Below are positions 44,182-55,976 of a stretch of DNA of 64,000 nucleotides, piece by piece (positions within the stretch are counted from its first letter, which is position 1; each line of letters starts with the position of its first letter). Made by a program: the position numbers and the translations under genes. The notes under the pieces are model-generated. The model saw only the letters and a list, made by a program, of their open reading frames with translations. It did no database searches and was not told the origin of the DNA. Location of the stretch: the NCBI GenBank assembly GCA_022225965.2, contig JAKJXP020000112.1, forward strand, positions 1 to 64,000, in the 5' to 3' direction. Origin of the DNA: Diatrype stigma (lineage: Eukaryota; Ascomycota; Sordariomycetes; Xylariales; Diatrypaceae).

Positions 44182-45603
44182 CTACAACGCTTTGAAATGA
44201 CGTTCTCGTTCAACGCGAAGAAGTTCGTCCACAGTCGATAGGTATGTGGACTCCTGTGCAGTTTGACCGCCAGTGATGCGTGAAAATTCCCGGAACGTCG
44301 ACTCGTCAGACAACCACATTCCATGATATGTAATGATGATTGAATGTACCGTTACACGGTCAACTTTCAACTGCTCACATGTGGCGGACACGAATGTTTC
44401 GTCTATGTCGTAGGCCTGCCCGTCCCCGATGAGTATTATAAGCTTCTCGCTGCTGTCGTCCATCCGCAATATCTCGTCTGCTTGTTCGAGGCAGTATCTG
44501 TAGTCCTCGGAGCCTCTCGCGTCGTTAACAGAGTCCATAATCCGGAATGTCGCATCAGTGATCATCTGGGTCGGCGATGCCTGTCGGATTGTATGACACC
44601 CATGGATGACGACGGCAACTCTGGCATCACTGTTGTTGGACCTGATCGCGTGTAGGACATCTCTGTAGGCCTGCTTGATCCTATGGAGAACAGGAGTGAC
44701 ACTTCCGCTAACATCGACGCCAATGACGATCAGCTGCGGAAAAGGCTTGATGGCATGTTGTAGAGTATCAAGACGCTCTTGAAGGGATTGGGATTGGGCT
44801 AGATATTCATCTCGTGCCTTCTCTAGCTCCTTCTGCATCGCTTCTTTCTTGGAGACAGCATCGGCACAGGTAGCCTGAAGATTGCTGATTTCTGTTTTCA
44901 GTTTCTTCGCCTCGGTACCTTTGAGAGCAAGACGTTGATTGAGATCGCGCTCGCGCGACTCATGGGTTATCTCCAAGATATCGATGGCCTGTTTGGCAGC
45001 ATCTAGCTCGCTGAGAAGCTCCTTCATAGCCTGTTCTTTATTCTTCGCCTTGGTCTCGTCTTCCTCGAGAGCCTTGGCTGCTTTCTCAAGCCTCGACTCC
45101 AAGTCACGAACTGTCGCCGACATGACCTCGTCTCGCTGACCAGTTTCGACGACCTGAGCTTCGAGCCGTTGGGCTAGCTCGTCGATTTGCCCATGAAGCG
45201 TGGCACATTCAGCTTCAAGAGCTTCGTTTCTGGACTTGATGCTAGCCAACCTTTCTTCGCCCATCTTGCACTCTTCGAGCTTATCGCGAAGCTTCTCAGC
45301 TAGTTGAATACGCTGCATGTCGAGGTCCCTTTCTCTGTTGACGATCTTGTTTCGTTGAAGCTCCATGATTTGCTGTCTATTTGTCGAAGCATAGGCAGTT
45401 GAGATTTGGTCTGCGTGCTCGAGGTCCTTAGATTGAGCCGAGCGAAGGTTCATCGACATGATTCCAACAGAATCCTGTCCTTCCACGGGTGAGTTGGCTG
45501 CCACTTCATCGGTGTTTTGTGAGGTCATTGAGGCAGTAGACATTTTCATCACCATCTTGCTGGATGTCGCCAGTGGCATTGGAGGCGTACCATGACCCAC
45601 CAT
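44182..45603 (-). CDS. Coiled-coil protein with C-terminal von Willebrand A domain
   Basis: A single exon gives 473 residues from ATG 45603, which has A at -3 and G at +4. Another in-frame ATG at 45732 would add 43 residues without protein-like features. Residues about 90-285 form a long coiled coil rich in Glu, Lys, Ala and Leu. From about 288 to the end is a vWA domain: Leu-Ile-Val-Ile-Gly-Val-Asp-Val-Ser-Gly-Ser gives the MIDAS Asp-x-Ser-x-Ser, and Leu-Ile-Gly-Asp-Gly-Gln gives a later MIDAS Asp. So metal-dependent ligand binding should be intact. It is not secreted. It shares a divergent promoter with a ClpB-like AAA+ gene; a joint function is inferred from this and from vWA-ATPase pairs elsewhere. 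Confidence 0.84.
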   Translation of the reverse strand: MVGHGTPPMPLATSSKMVMKMSTASMTSQNTDEVAANSPVEGQDSVGIMSMNLRSAQSKDLEHADQISTAYASTNRQQIMELQRNKIVNRERDLDMQRIQLAEKLRDKLEECKMGEERLASIKSRNEALEAECATLHGQIDELAQRLEAQVVETGQRDEVMSATVRDLESRLEKAAKALEEDETKAKNKEQAMKELLSELDAAKQAIDILEITHESRERDLNQRLALKGTEAKKLKTEISNLQATCADAVSKKEAMQKELEKARDEYLAQSQSLQERLDTLQHAIKPFPQLIVIGVDVSGSVTPVLHRIKQAYRDVLHAIRSNNSDARVAVVIHGCHTIRQASPTQMITDATFRIMDSVNDARGSEDYRYCLEQADEILRMDDSSEKLIILIGDGQAYDIDETFVSATCEQLKVDRVTVHSIIITYHGMWLSDESTFREFSRITGGQTAQESTYLSTVDELLRVERERHFKAL

Positions 45604-46308
45604 GATCTCAGCTTGACTATAGTTTATTGTGTATCTGACAGTCGCGGCAGGCGAAAGCTCGTGAAAAGATTGTCTCTCATTGAAGATGGATGTTTGGGCC
45701 AAGATTGACATGCAACTAGTATGTGTTTTCATACTCCAATAATAAAAGGAGGTGGGCAAGTTGGGGCCCTCTTACTTCACTCAAATCTCCTGCCCACACT
45801 TGGGCAGTGCTCATTGCAAACGGACCTCAATGATGTGAATAGTACGTGGCAGTTTGAGCCAATTGTTTGATCACGAATACGAGGCCGCTGTTAACAGAAT
45901 ACGGGACGGGGACAAGTCCGTAGGTAAGGAGGGGCTGTCTCTACCCGGGACCGCTCGGGCTGTGACATCGAATGCAAAATATTTTACCCGTCGCCCTTGG
46001 AATGTGTGACTCACGCTGTGCGGTCAATGACAGATAGCATCGAGGATTGGCTGGAATTGCATCCGCTACAAACGCGATGCCAAAGAAGTGAGGTAAGGGG
46101 GCGATGATCATGGTAGGCCTTCCCGTGAAAAAGGAGAAACGGCCACCTACATATGCAATGGATCGACTCTAGTTTGGATAATTATTTTATGATATAAGAT
46201 GACCGTTAAGCTTATTTAGATTAGAATAGTTTCTTGGTCCTCATTGAATTCCACTTTCCCCTTGTTTCCTATCATTCTATCTCGTTTTTATTCCACAGTA
46301 CAAGCGCT
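45604..46308. promoter_or_regulatory. Bidirectional promoter of vWA and AAA+ genes
   Basis: 705 bases separate the two divergent start codons. No coding sequence is seen. Shared regulation is likely but not shown. Confidence 0.5.
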
Positions 46309-48420
46309 ATGCCTCAGTCGGAAGAGGACAAAATACGACAGGTCATGGCGGCATGTCCTAACTGTTCCAAAGATACCGCAGCAAACTGCCTACAGGTTAG
46401 CTCATCCCCATCTTTCGCAGAGTATGGGCGTTGATAGTTCAAAGCTTTCTGAAAATGATGTTGATGAGGCAATCAAGAAGTTCAAGGGGATAGAGGTTCG
46501 ATCTGTTTCTAGTCCCCATAATATGCATACTGATTCTAGCCTCTAGGACATCCTCCCGCCGAGTCCTCCAACGGACAACGATGACTCGGATAGACAACAG
46601 AGTCCCGACCACGACCGTGATGTAGAGTCTGAAAGTGCTGATAACTTCCACGAAGGTCAGGGCGATAGCATCGAAGAAGGCCCTATATGGATGCCGAAGT
46701 TACCTATACTCTCTGTTTCCGATGATTTTATCACAAGTAAGACATGGAACTCTAGTGTCTTTGAGCTTCGCGAGCTCCTCGGCGCAGTTCAAACGGGCAA
46801 GTTCGATGGTAACAGTGTCCATCGCTATCTAAGACATTATGACAAGGAGACTCTTGGCCTCAATCTGAATGCAGAGATCGAGGGCTATCCAGCGATGTTT
46901 TACGTCATCGCCACCAAGGACATCAGCATCATTCGCCAGTGGATCAAGCACGGCGGCAATCCGAACGTAACTTGCGAACCCTATGCAATCCCCCTGATCG
47001 CTTTTTGTATCTTTATAGGGGGTAATACGATGCGCCAGGCCACAACGACGCTTGCCACGCTCCTGAGGTTTGGTGCGGACCCTCGAGTGATCCCCAAGGC
47101 GTTCTATGACCCCTTTTGTCGAGATTTACCTGAGGATGGGCCAGTCCAAGAAGAGCTACAAGATCTCCAAGACGAAAACAAGCGTTGGTGTTCGGAAGAT
47201 GTGCGCTCACACCTTACCAAGGCTCTAAACTTGTCCCAGAGATATGACCTCTACAGATCCAGCAAAGCCAAGCCACATTCAAACCGGGAGAAGGACATAA
47301 CAGCTAGACAAGACGCCGATGAGGTCCTAGGTCTTCACCAACTGATAGTGGCCCAGTCTATCGCGATCCGTTGGCTGAAGAACAAGTTGCTCGTGTAAGT
47401 TCCGTTCTCCCAGCTTGCATTGGCCCCTGGTCTAACGCTCATAAGCTACCTGGCTCTGCAGAAAAAAGAGCCCCTGAAGTTGGTTTTCGCAGGGCCCAGT
47501 GGCCATGGTAAGACAGAGCTTGCCCGAAGGTTCGGTGATCTCATGTCTTTAGAGCTCCATGTAGTGGACTGCACCCTGTTCGAGCAAGGGACTGAGTTGT
47601 TTGGACCACGACCTGGCTTTCAGAGCTCTGAGGACGGGTCGTCGCTGAACAACTTCTTGTGGCGCAATGCTGGGCGCCGGTGCATCGTCTTCATGGATGA
47701 GTTTGAAAAGACAAGCAAGAATATACACAATACGCTCTTATTGCTTTTCCAAAATGGTCAGTTGACTCGAACAACGATATTCATCAGATGGTCTGCATAC
47801 TTACTAGTTATGTAGGGTGCTATGAGGATCGCCGCACTCACAATCTGATTGATTGCTCCAGGACCATCTGGATTCTCGCGACTAATCAATTCGACGATAG
47901 CATCCATACATTCTGTGGTACCAACCGTCATGAGCTTTTCGTCTCAGAAGACGAACAAGCGCAAGATAAGGTCGTGGCGACGCTCTGTAGAGAACTCCGC
48001 ACCGAGTTCAGCGGCCATTTTGGCGCGCCCCTGGGCGGTCGCATCACAGAGATACTGCCATTCCTCATCTTCGCGCGCCCGGAGGCGGCCGTCATCGTCC
48101 ACAAAGTGCTGATGGATTTGGAGAGTACAGTTCGCAAGCGTGTGCGTCTGACTCTCAACAAGGAAGACGATGTCTACGTGGGCAACATCAGCATCCGGAT
48201 CCAGAATGACGCCAGGGTATGCTCCCTGATCGCAGAGTACGAGTATGACAAGAAAACCGGTGCGCGCAGCATTGCCCAGGCTGTTGAGAGGACCATCCAG
48301 GATCCGCTCATTGGCCAGTACCTGCAGATCCCCGAGAACTTAGATGAGAATCAACCTACCGCCTACTTCACTATCTACGTCAACGTAGACAAGGTGGTCG
48401 AGGTCAGGCTCAAACCATGA
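46309..48420 (+). CDS. UBA-like, ankyrin-like, ClpB-type AAA+ ATPase
   Basis: Five exons, 46309-46395, 46421-46495, 46547-47394, 47446-47756 and 47816-48420, keep phase and give about 641 residues. The first intron is only 25 bases, so the exon 1-2 junction is uncertain. Exons 1-2 encode a UBA/CUE-like three-helix unit (Asp-Lys-Ile-Arg-Gln-Val-Met ... Val-Asp-Glu-Ala-Ile-Lys-Lys-Phe). An acidic linker follows. Ankyrin-like repeats lie at about 155-245 (Ile-Ile-Arg-Gln-Trp-Ile-Lys-His-Gly-Gly-Asn-Pro-Asn; Leu-Leu-Arg-Phe-Gly-Ala-Asp-Pro). One AAA+ module has Walker A Gly-Pro-Ser-Gly-His-Gly-Lys-Thr (about 353), Walker B Val-Phe-Met-Asp-Glu-Phe (Asp about 421), sensor 1 Ala-Thr-Asn-Gln and sensor 2 Gly-Ala-Arg-Ser. 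The second half looks like the ClpB/Hsp104 D2 module. ATP hydrolysis is expected. The substrate is unknown. Confidence 0.83.
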
Positions 48421-49166
48421 TGAGAAGGTGCGCGGTCACGATAAGTTGTAGACAAGACAGATGGACGGTCTTCTTATTGAGTGTTGGTTATCCATACCTG
48501 GAACTAAGGTGCTGCATGAGGCTCATGTCAGGATTTATTATGTATGACTTCCAGTCTTCCCTGAACCAGGAGATGAACAATGTCAAGTTGAGAACGAGGG
48601 TCACTAGGCGTATATGGGCCAAGTAAAAGGTCAAAAGATGCTTTCGGCTAGTGGTTTGGCTCTGGCGTGAACTTTGTTGGTCGCCTTGTCTTCCCGACAC
48701 TCTGGTCGGGCCCTGACACCCTGTCTTTCAACTCTTTGTCGGGCTTGATGATCTAGCAGTCGCTAGTAGTTATCGTGTCAATTGGTCTCTCAGGCTACGA
48801 AGTAAACAGCCATCTGTAATGGATCCTGAGCTATGTCACGATTCTGCTGCGATAGAGCCCAATATCAAGTTCAAAAAACCGAAATAGCTTAGTCGTGGGG
48901 AGAGATAATGAGAATAGGGGGGTGATATCCACCGAATGCTCCGGTTACATTGGTTCTGATTGGTCGGTTGGTCCGGTAACTATAACAAGGGTCTCCTGCA
49001 GTGTCAACCAACACGCCGGTGACTAACCCCACGTGCCGCAATCGCATCTTTCTTACGTTAATAAGTAATAGTCAGCTTATGAGACCTATACCTACCTCAT
49101 TCTCCTTCTCATGCCTAGGACTTGATCTATCCAATGTCATGCGTACCACAGCGACATCATATCAGA
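48421..49166. other. Intergenic, no gene seen
   Basis: This lies between the AAA+ gene and the P450 gene, both plus strand. It holds the P450 promoter. Confidence 0.4.
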
Positions 49167-50865
49167 ATGGAGCTTCCTAGCACCACTGTGCTCACCGCAG
49201 GGCTTTCTGCTCTCTTCGCTTTGTATCTAATTGGGCTTTCGGTCTATCGACTTGTCTTCCATCGGATTTCCCACATACCCGGGCCCAGGTTTGCAGCCCT
49301 GACGTATTACTACCAGTCATACTATGATCTGTTCCCCCACCAGGGACAGTTCCTGTTCAAATGCGAAGACCTACACAGGAAGTACGGTCCCATCATTCGG
49401 ATTGGGCCTGACGAGGTCCATGTCAACGATGCTCGCTTTTATAAGGAGATGTACGGCTCCTCGACGCACCGCCGGCACAAGTCCCCGCTCTGGTATTGGA
49501 TGGCAGGCCTTGGGGCCGTGGGCGACCAGAGCATGTTCACGACGCTTGATCACCACCATCATCGCCTGCGCAAAGTTGGGCTAGGGACATATTTCAGCAA
49601 GAGCAAGGTCCAGGAGCTTGAGCCGAGGATCAAGCAGAAGGTACTCCTACTCCGCCAGCGGCTGCTAGAGCGGGTGGATGGCGGCCCGGTCAATCTCAAG
49701 GACGCATTTGGCGCCATGTCACTAGGTGAGTTGCTTCGAGTCATCCAGTGGTAATCAAGATGAAGTCTCGTAACAACAGTCAGATATTATTACCCAGTAC
49801 TGCTTCAACCAATGCACCGGAGCGCTCGATCGGCCCGACCTGGGACGCGAGTGGAACGAGCTGCTGGGCTTCGGCCTGAAGACCAGCCCCTTCGCGCGCA
49901 CCTTCCCCGCCCTCGTGCGTCTCGTCCTACGGCTGCCGAAATGGGCGCTCAACTGGAGCGGCCTTGCCTCCAAGACTGGGGAGTTTCTCGACCTCGCCGA
50001 CACGCTTGCCGCCAAGGCGCGCGATGAGGCGATCCGGGACCTAGCCCTCACCGCCGCCAGCCCCCGTGGCGACAGTAAATACTCTTCTCTCACAGGTAGT
50101 GGTGAAGTTGAGGATGACGACGCGGATTCGCGGACGGTGCTGCACTCGATGATGCGGAGCAACGTGCTGCCGGAGCACGAGAAGACCGAGCACCGCCTGC
50201 AAGCCGACGGGCTGATCCTGATCGCGGCGGGCTTCGACACAGCCAGCCGCGTGCTCACGGTCATCTTCTACCACCTCCTGACCAAGGAGCACATCCGCGC
50301 CCGCGTCCTGGCGGAGCTGCGCACCGTCATGCCGACGCCGAGTTCGCCTCTGCCCTCCGTTGCGCAGCTCGAGCAGCTGCGCTACCTCACGTGCGTCATC
50401 CACGAAGGCACGCGCTTGGGGCACGCGGTCGCGGGCCGCTTGGTCCGCATCGCGCCCGATGAGGACCTCCACTACACGAGCAGCAGCAGCAGCGACGACA
50501 ACGGGCGTGTGTACACGATCCCGCGTGGCGCCACGTTCAGCCAGTCGTCGTATCTGATTCACATGGACAAGTCCATCTACCCCAACCCAACCGAGTTCGA
50601 CCCGGATAGGTACTGGAGCGCGGATTCCAGGACAACCGAAGCCCAGCGCCTCTTGGTGGCATTCGGGAAGGGTACGCGGTCGTGTGTTGGGATCAACCTC
50701 GCTTTCGCGGAGCTCTATCTGACCATTGCCGCCCTCGTCGGCGCGATCGATATGCGAATTGCCCCTGGAACTACCGAGAGGGATGTTTCGCTCATACAGG
50801 AGCTCTTTATTGGTGTTATGCCCGAGAGTCCTGGGGTTTGCGCGAATGTCCTCGGAACCCTGTAG
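49167..50865 (+). CDS. Cytochrome P450 monooxygenase (CYP58-like)
   Basis: Two exons, 49167-49725 and 49784-50865, give 546 residues. An in-frame ATG at 49134 is also possible. An N-terminal helix (Thr-Ala-Gly-Leu-Ser-Ala-Leu-Phe-Ala-Leu-Tyr-Leu) anchors it in the ER and is followed by Ile-Pro-Gly-Pro-Arg. The I-helix has Ala-Ala-Gly-Phe-Asp-Thr-Ala-Ser (about 334). The ExxR motif is Glu-Gly-Thr-Arg (about 394). The heme loop is Phe-Gly-Lys-Gly-Thr-Arg-Ser-Cys-Val-Gly (Cys about 487). All catalytic features are present. The heme loop plus Asn-Leu-Ala-Phe-Ala-Glu-Leu is close to what I know of trichodiene-oxygenase-type P450s, but no terpene cyclase or PKS is nearby, so the product is unknown. 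Confidence 0.88.
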
Positions 50866-51175
50866 TTACGCGCTACGTATCGTGGGTCATGGGTCCTCTA
50901 CTAGACATTGGGGTTTAGCTGATAACTACTTCGTAGCATCTAGGAGATCATCGGCTATTTTTCTAAACATGAGATGTTGCGCATGCTTCGCTAAATCCCG
51001 AGGATTATCGACCAAGAACCGAAGTTGGGTGACACATGAATGATGACACTACGGATATTTCCATCCCTGCCATCTAAAGATGACCTGTTACTCATATATC
51101 ATGACTCATATCATTAATACTAGCTTGATTATGTACTATGCAGCCCACCAGTATGCATTATGTGGACGTGCTTAA
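50866..51175. other. Convergent 3' region
   Basis: 310 bases between the P450 and arylsulfatase stop codons. Nothing coding was seen. Confidence 0.45.
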
Positions 51176-53439
51176 TTATCTAGCAGCGAGTTCCTCGTCC
51201 GAGAGTGTCCTCGACGCGGAATTGATGTCATCAATCGTGGCACTCCTCTGCTCCTCCGTGCCGTGCAGGCCCGCATCCGTGATGACCTGGACGCCGCCAC
51301 CCGCGGGGATGGTGTCGGTATTGTTCCGGTAGGCGCGGCCGAGGCCGCCGTGGTCCTGGGGCAGGGCCGGGAAGTAGGGGGCCTCGTTGTCGTCGTTCTG
51401 GACCTCGAGGCAGGTGCCGAACTGCACCTGCTCGAAGTTGGCGAAGAAGTCGTCGTACTTGGCGTCGAGCGCCTGCGTCAGCGTCGTGATGCTGCTGCCG
51501 TCGGGCGGCGTGATCAGCGACCAGGGGTCGCGGCAGGCCCCCTTCTCGCACGACTTGGTTACCATCAGCAGCGCGTTGAGGCGGTTGACGACGCGCGGGC
51601 GCTTCGCGACCACGTTCGTCAGCTCGTACGCGTCCGTATCCGTGTTGTACAGCTCCGTTTCGCCCGAGCACCACTTGGTGTACACCCAGCTGGCGTTGTT
51701 GTTGTCGCGCCCCAGCGTCCGGATCGTCTTGTACGTCGTGTTGAGGAAAGGCGAGCCCAGCGCGCCCGCCGAGGGCGCCTCAATCCCGGCCCGACCCCAG
51801 TACTCGATGTTGATGCTCTCCTTGGAGTTGCCCTGGTCCGTGCCGACGCCGTGGTCGCCCGTCGGGTTCTTCCACTGCGGCAGCAGGCTGCGCCCGTCGA
51901 AGAACTCCGGCCACTCGGACTCGGGCACCCCCGCGATGTCCAGGAACGTCGGCGCCAGGTCCGTGTGCAGGCCCGGGATGTCCGAGGTCACGTTGGCGGG
52001 CACCCCCGGGCCGCGCACGGCGAACGGCAGGTTCGTGTCCTCGTTCCAGAAGAGCGACTTGCCCGCCGGCGCGCGGTGCTGGCCTAGATGGTACCCATTG
52101 TCTGAGGTGAAGATGACTGAAAAACAAAGCACTTGTCAGTCGATTGAGCGTGGGCAATATTGTAAACGAGACTTACCGTAGGTGTTGTCGATGATTCCCT
52201 TATCCTCCAACTTCTTCACGACGTCCTCGATGATTTCGTCGACGCCATAGACCGCCTGTGCTCGCGACCGGTAGACAAAGTCGGCAAACCCGACGGCAGA
52301 CTCGTTCATTTGAGGGAGGTTCTTGATCCAGCCGCCCTTGTCTTTCTGGTACACATCGGCGGGGTTGAAGTTAGGCGTCCTCGGTGCCTTAGCATCCGGG
52401 AACAGCTGGTTGTGGCGCTGCTGCGGCACCGGCCGATGGGACGGCTTCTTCTCCTGGAAACCCACATGAGGAGCAAATGGAGAGATGGTCAAGAAGAATG
52501 GCTTATCCTGGGCCGTAAGCTGATCCAACCGGTCTAGTCTTTTTATCCGGAGCACGTCAGCGATTGATTCTGATAGAGGTTGAAGATGGAAAACCTACGC
52601 TTTGATCCGAATAACGTCGGTCTGGTGGAAACCCTGGTAGTATACCGGTCGCCCACCGTTCTGAGACAGAACCGGGACGTTGAAGTCATCGATGTAGGGC
52701 TCAACCTGATCGAGGTTAGTTACCTATCGCAGGTCATTATACCAGACTCTCAAACGTACTAGAACGTCCGACCAGTCCCATCCCTTCGGGGCTTGGTCAT
52801 AGTTGGCCAGGCCATAACCGTTCATGATTTTCCCGATATCTAATTTCTTGTTAGAGGCGGTCTTGAAGACTACTTTGATGACATTGAGGGACTTACACTC
52901 AGTCCTGTATCCTGCTGCGCCGAGCCAATGCGGCAAGTAGTTGTTGTCCTGGCCCGACTTGACCCATTTATTGTATGAACCCCTGGATATCACATTAGTA
53001 TACTGGTTTCCACGATCGAAGCTATTCGTACTCACCCGGGACTGACCACGTTCGTCAGGTTGGTGTTGTCTACATTGCCAGTGTGTTAGCGGTATTATAC
53101 ATAGAGTACCCAGGGAAACCCATGTCTCTAGTTCACAGCACATGCCACGTCCTCAAGGTCGGATGGCATAGATGAGTCTGATCTTCAAAAGCACTTACGG
53201 ACTGTCTGCCCTCGCAGAATGGTCGATCTGCTAGGGCAGCATAGGGCTGTGTTGGTGTAATGGTTCGAGAAATCCGCCCCTTTGGCCATTATGTCCCGGT
53301 GCAACGCGGTCATGAAGTCCGTCGATCCCAAGCGCTTGTCTTGATCATCGGTCATGATGAAGACAATGTTGGGCCGAGTGTCGGCTTGGCCCAGACCGAC
53401 AAGGCCTTGCAGCAGGCCGAGAACCACGGTTACGAGCAT
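51176..53439 (-). CDS. Secreted arylsulfatase
   Basis: Seven exons, 53439-53199, 53069-53036, 52982-52897, 52839-52760, 52705-52599, 52538-52177 and 52116-51176, keep phase and give 616 residues. Residues 1-19 are a signal peptide. Arg-Pro-Asn-Ile-Val-Phe-Ile-Met-Thr-Asp-Asp-Gln-Asp holds the calcium-binding Asp pair. The sulfatase signature Cys-Cys-Pro-Ser-Arg lies at residues 67-71; its first Cys is the expected site converted to formylglycine. Later come Lys-Ile-Met-Asn-Gly-Tyr-Gly, Pro-Phe-Phe-Leu-Thr-Ile-Ser-Pro-Phe-Ala-Pro-His and Val-Ile-Phe-Thr-Ser-Asp-Asn-Gly-Tyr-His-Leu-Gly-Gln-His. These match fungal arylsulfatases that release sulfate from esters, often under sulfur limitation. 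Several exons are under 110 bases. Confidence 0.9.
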
Positions 53440-55976
53440 CTTGTGAGTTCTAGGCGACTGAGGGGAGGGGGGAGGGGGGAGGCTAGCTGGTAACGGCCGT
53501 AGTACTCACGAAGCCGGATGCTTGTTGGCCTGGACGGGAGAGGGGTTTAAATAAGTCAAATTGTGTCCATTGGCAAAAGGTAATATAGGGTCACAGCTTG
53601 ACTAAAGAGTTGTTACGTGGTCATCATATAGTGATATGCACTCTATATTGACGTGACATTCATGCGCTACATACTTACGAAGGAGATCTTGACGTCGTAT
53701 ATTCGTGATGTTGCTACCTAACCCCAATCTGGCCATGAGTGTCATATTTCCTCCGGGTAGATTGTTTAGTATCCCCCTAACGATAAAAATTTCTACGCGG
53801 AGGTGAACTTGTAGGTGTTGTTTGTTGCCCATATCCACCCCCCGTACCGTGCCGCATCGTCACAGGTCCGTACAAACCACCATTCCCCATCCACATTTGG
53901 CGGGGGAATTAACGAGTTAAGACAGGCCGGGGCTGGCAGAGAGTGCTCGGCCCTTGAGGGCCTTGAGGGGGGTTTGATGGCGGTAGTCGGCAGCGAGTGA
54001 ACACCATTGGACTTTGTATCGTGTTGGCGCGGTGTTGGCGGTCATATGGAATGGAGAAGCTGGAATTCACCGCGTTATCGAGAGTTGTCGACAAAATTTC
54101 ACCATAGCACGTCATGTTTGTCATGGTGGTTTTCACCAATAAGACGAGGCATCGTCAAGCACGACACCGGCTAGTGCCCCGCCAATGTGACTAGGGGGAT
54201 CGGGTATGAGTGGACCCCAAGTGCCGGGAGCAAGATAGGGGGGCTTAGGGTTTTTTTCAGCCTCGTCGTTCCCGTTGTGGATTTGTGTTCTTGAGGGGAA
54301 ATTTTGGGGTATTGGATCTATTGCGGCTATATCGATTTACTAGAAGTCGTCTTACGCAGGCGTGTCTCAGATCTGGATTCCAATAACTATAAGTTTGCAC
54401 TGAGGATATGAGGCTCATATCAAGGAGCCGATCAATAACGCTTTGATTAAAGTTGACGATCTTGGCACGTGCTATCGACAAACAGAGACAGACAGCTCCA
54501 GCGAGCATCCAGCGAACACTGTGAGCTTGTCTTCACGACCCACCAGCCCACATGTGGATCACCACCATATCTCACTTATCGGACGCCAGGTCTATAACAA
54601 GCTGCTATAAGAGATCTCATAGGCTGGACAGCGGACCAAACTCCTCGCGGATCCGCCCTAGTAGGTTTGGGTTGCAGATAGTGAGCTGCAACCCGGCCGG
54701 AAAACCCGTAGAATGATAGAATCAAGTGATCAAACTGCCACATGCAATGTGATAAATGCGACCAAAAATCAAGCTGGCTGTCGGTGCTAGTGCCGGGATC
54801 AGGGTCACCCTGAGTTCCAACGTTGGGCTTCAGCCCCATGCCAAGTCCAGGGGATATGACGTGCTCGTTGCTTGCGTACCGCCTACTCCACAACACCAAA
54901 TCCCCGGCTTAAGATCTCCTGGAATACCAAGGTAGATATATCGATACAGAGTCAGGGCGGTCAACCGAATTTCATCAACATATGATCGTAAGGTCCGTAA
55001 ATACACATTCGAGAGCTTTTTGCTGATCTCTATCTCCTTACCCCTAACCGAGTTCAAGGTGGTCTTGTTTATCATGCATTGGTTACCTGATTGATATGGA
55101 GGAACAAATTCTGCATCCATCTTGACATTGAGCTGAACCCGCACCCAAACCACAAACTCGCCAAGCATAATGTCTTAAGCGCTCGTGTCATCACTCAGAT
55201 ACCCAAATGAACAGTGCCCAAAGCCAAGCACACTCCCTTTACGGCAGTCTACACCATAGTGTCGTCGCGCGTTGACTTGGTTCATTCAGACCATACGATA
55301 GATGATCTAACACTCCTCGACTTAAAGAGCTCTCATTGTTAGGTCAGGTGATAAAAATCTAGGTTTTGATATAATTTATATGTGTAGTATCCCCTGAAAC
55401 ACTACACTTAGATGAGGCTAAGCCTACCTATTCATATAACTCATATAACCAGACTTGAGTCCATTGCCACCTGGATGAGCTATCTCAGCGTCTCCTGTCT
55501 TCATTGATGTCCTATCGGGATACTGTTCCGTTAAACATCCCCCTATGTCTTGACTTCCTGTATGAACAAGCGGGATACCTGGCCTGGGAACGATCACAGG
55601 ACTCGTAATTTCTGGCTGGAGCGAAACTACGGTTTGTGAGGCATAGTGGAGGATTTGTTACTGGCAAGACTTCCGCAGCGCCACTCTAACGCCAAATACA
55701 CCACCAGATTCTCATCCTTGATTACCTAAAAGGGTTTCACTACGGCACCTTATTACCGGCCGCGGGTGAAAAATAACGGTACCAGCATTTTAACTCAGAC
55801 GCTACCCCTGTCTGCTGACGAGTCCAGAGACATCTCGGTAAGATTGTGGGCCCCTCTATCACTTCAGCTTGGAAATCCAAAGGGTAGGGACCACAACTGG
55901 ATATCGCATTACGCACCCCTGAACGAATATTTCTTCCCCAAAGAAACAGTGCAAGCTAAATGACTTCCCTAGAAGT
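53440..55976. other. Long intergenic stretch, no gene supported
   Basis: About 2.5 kb. Two open minus-strand frames (54830-55168 and 54576-54899) look somewhat protein-like but lack domains, start context or paired splice sites, so they are not called. Confidence 0.35.

Noticed and set aside
51263..52087. Long plus-strand frames opposite the arylsulfatase
   Set aside because: Antisense shadows of a well-supported enzyme.
54576..55168. Two open minus-strand frames
   Set aside because: They overlap in different frames and show no recognised domain or splice pair.
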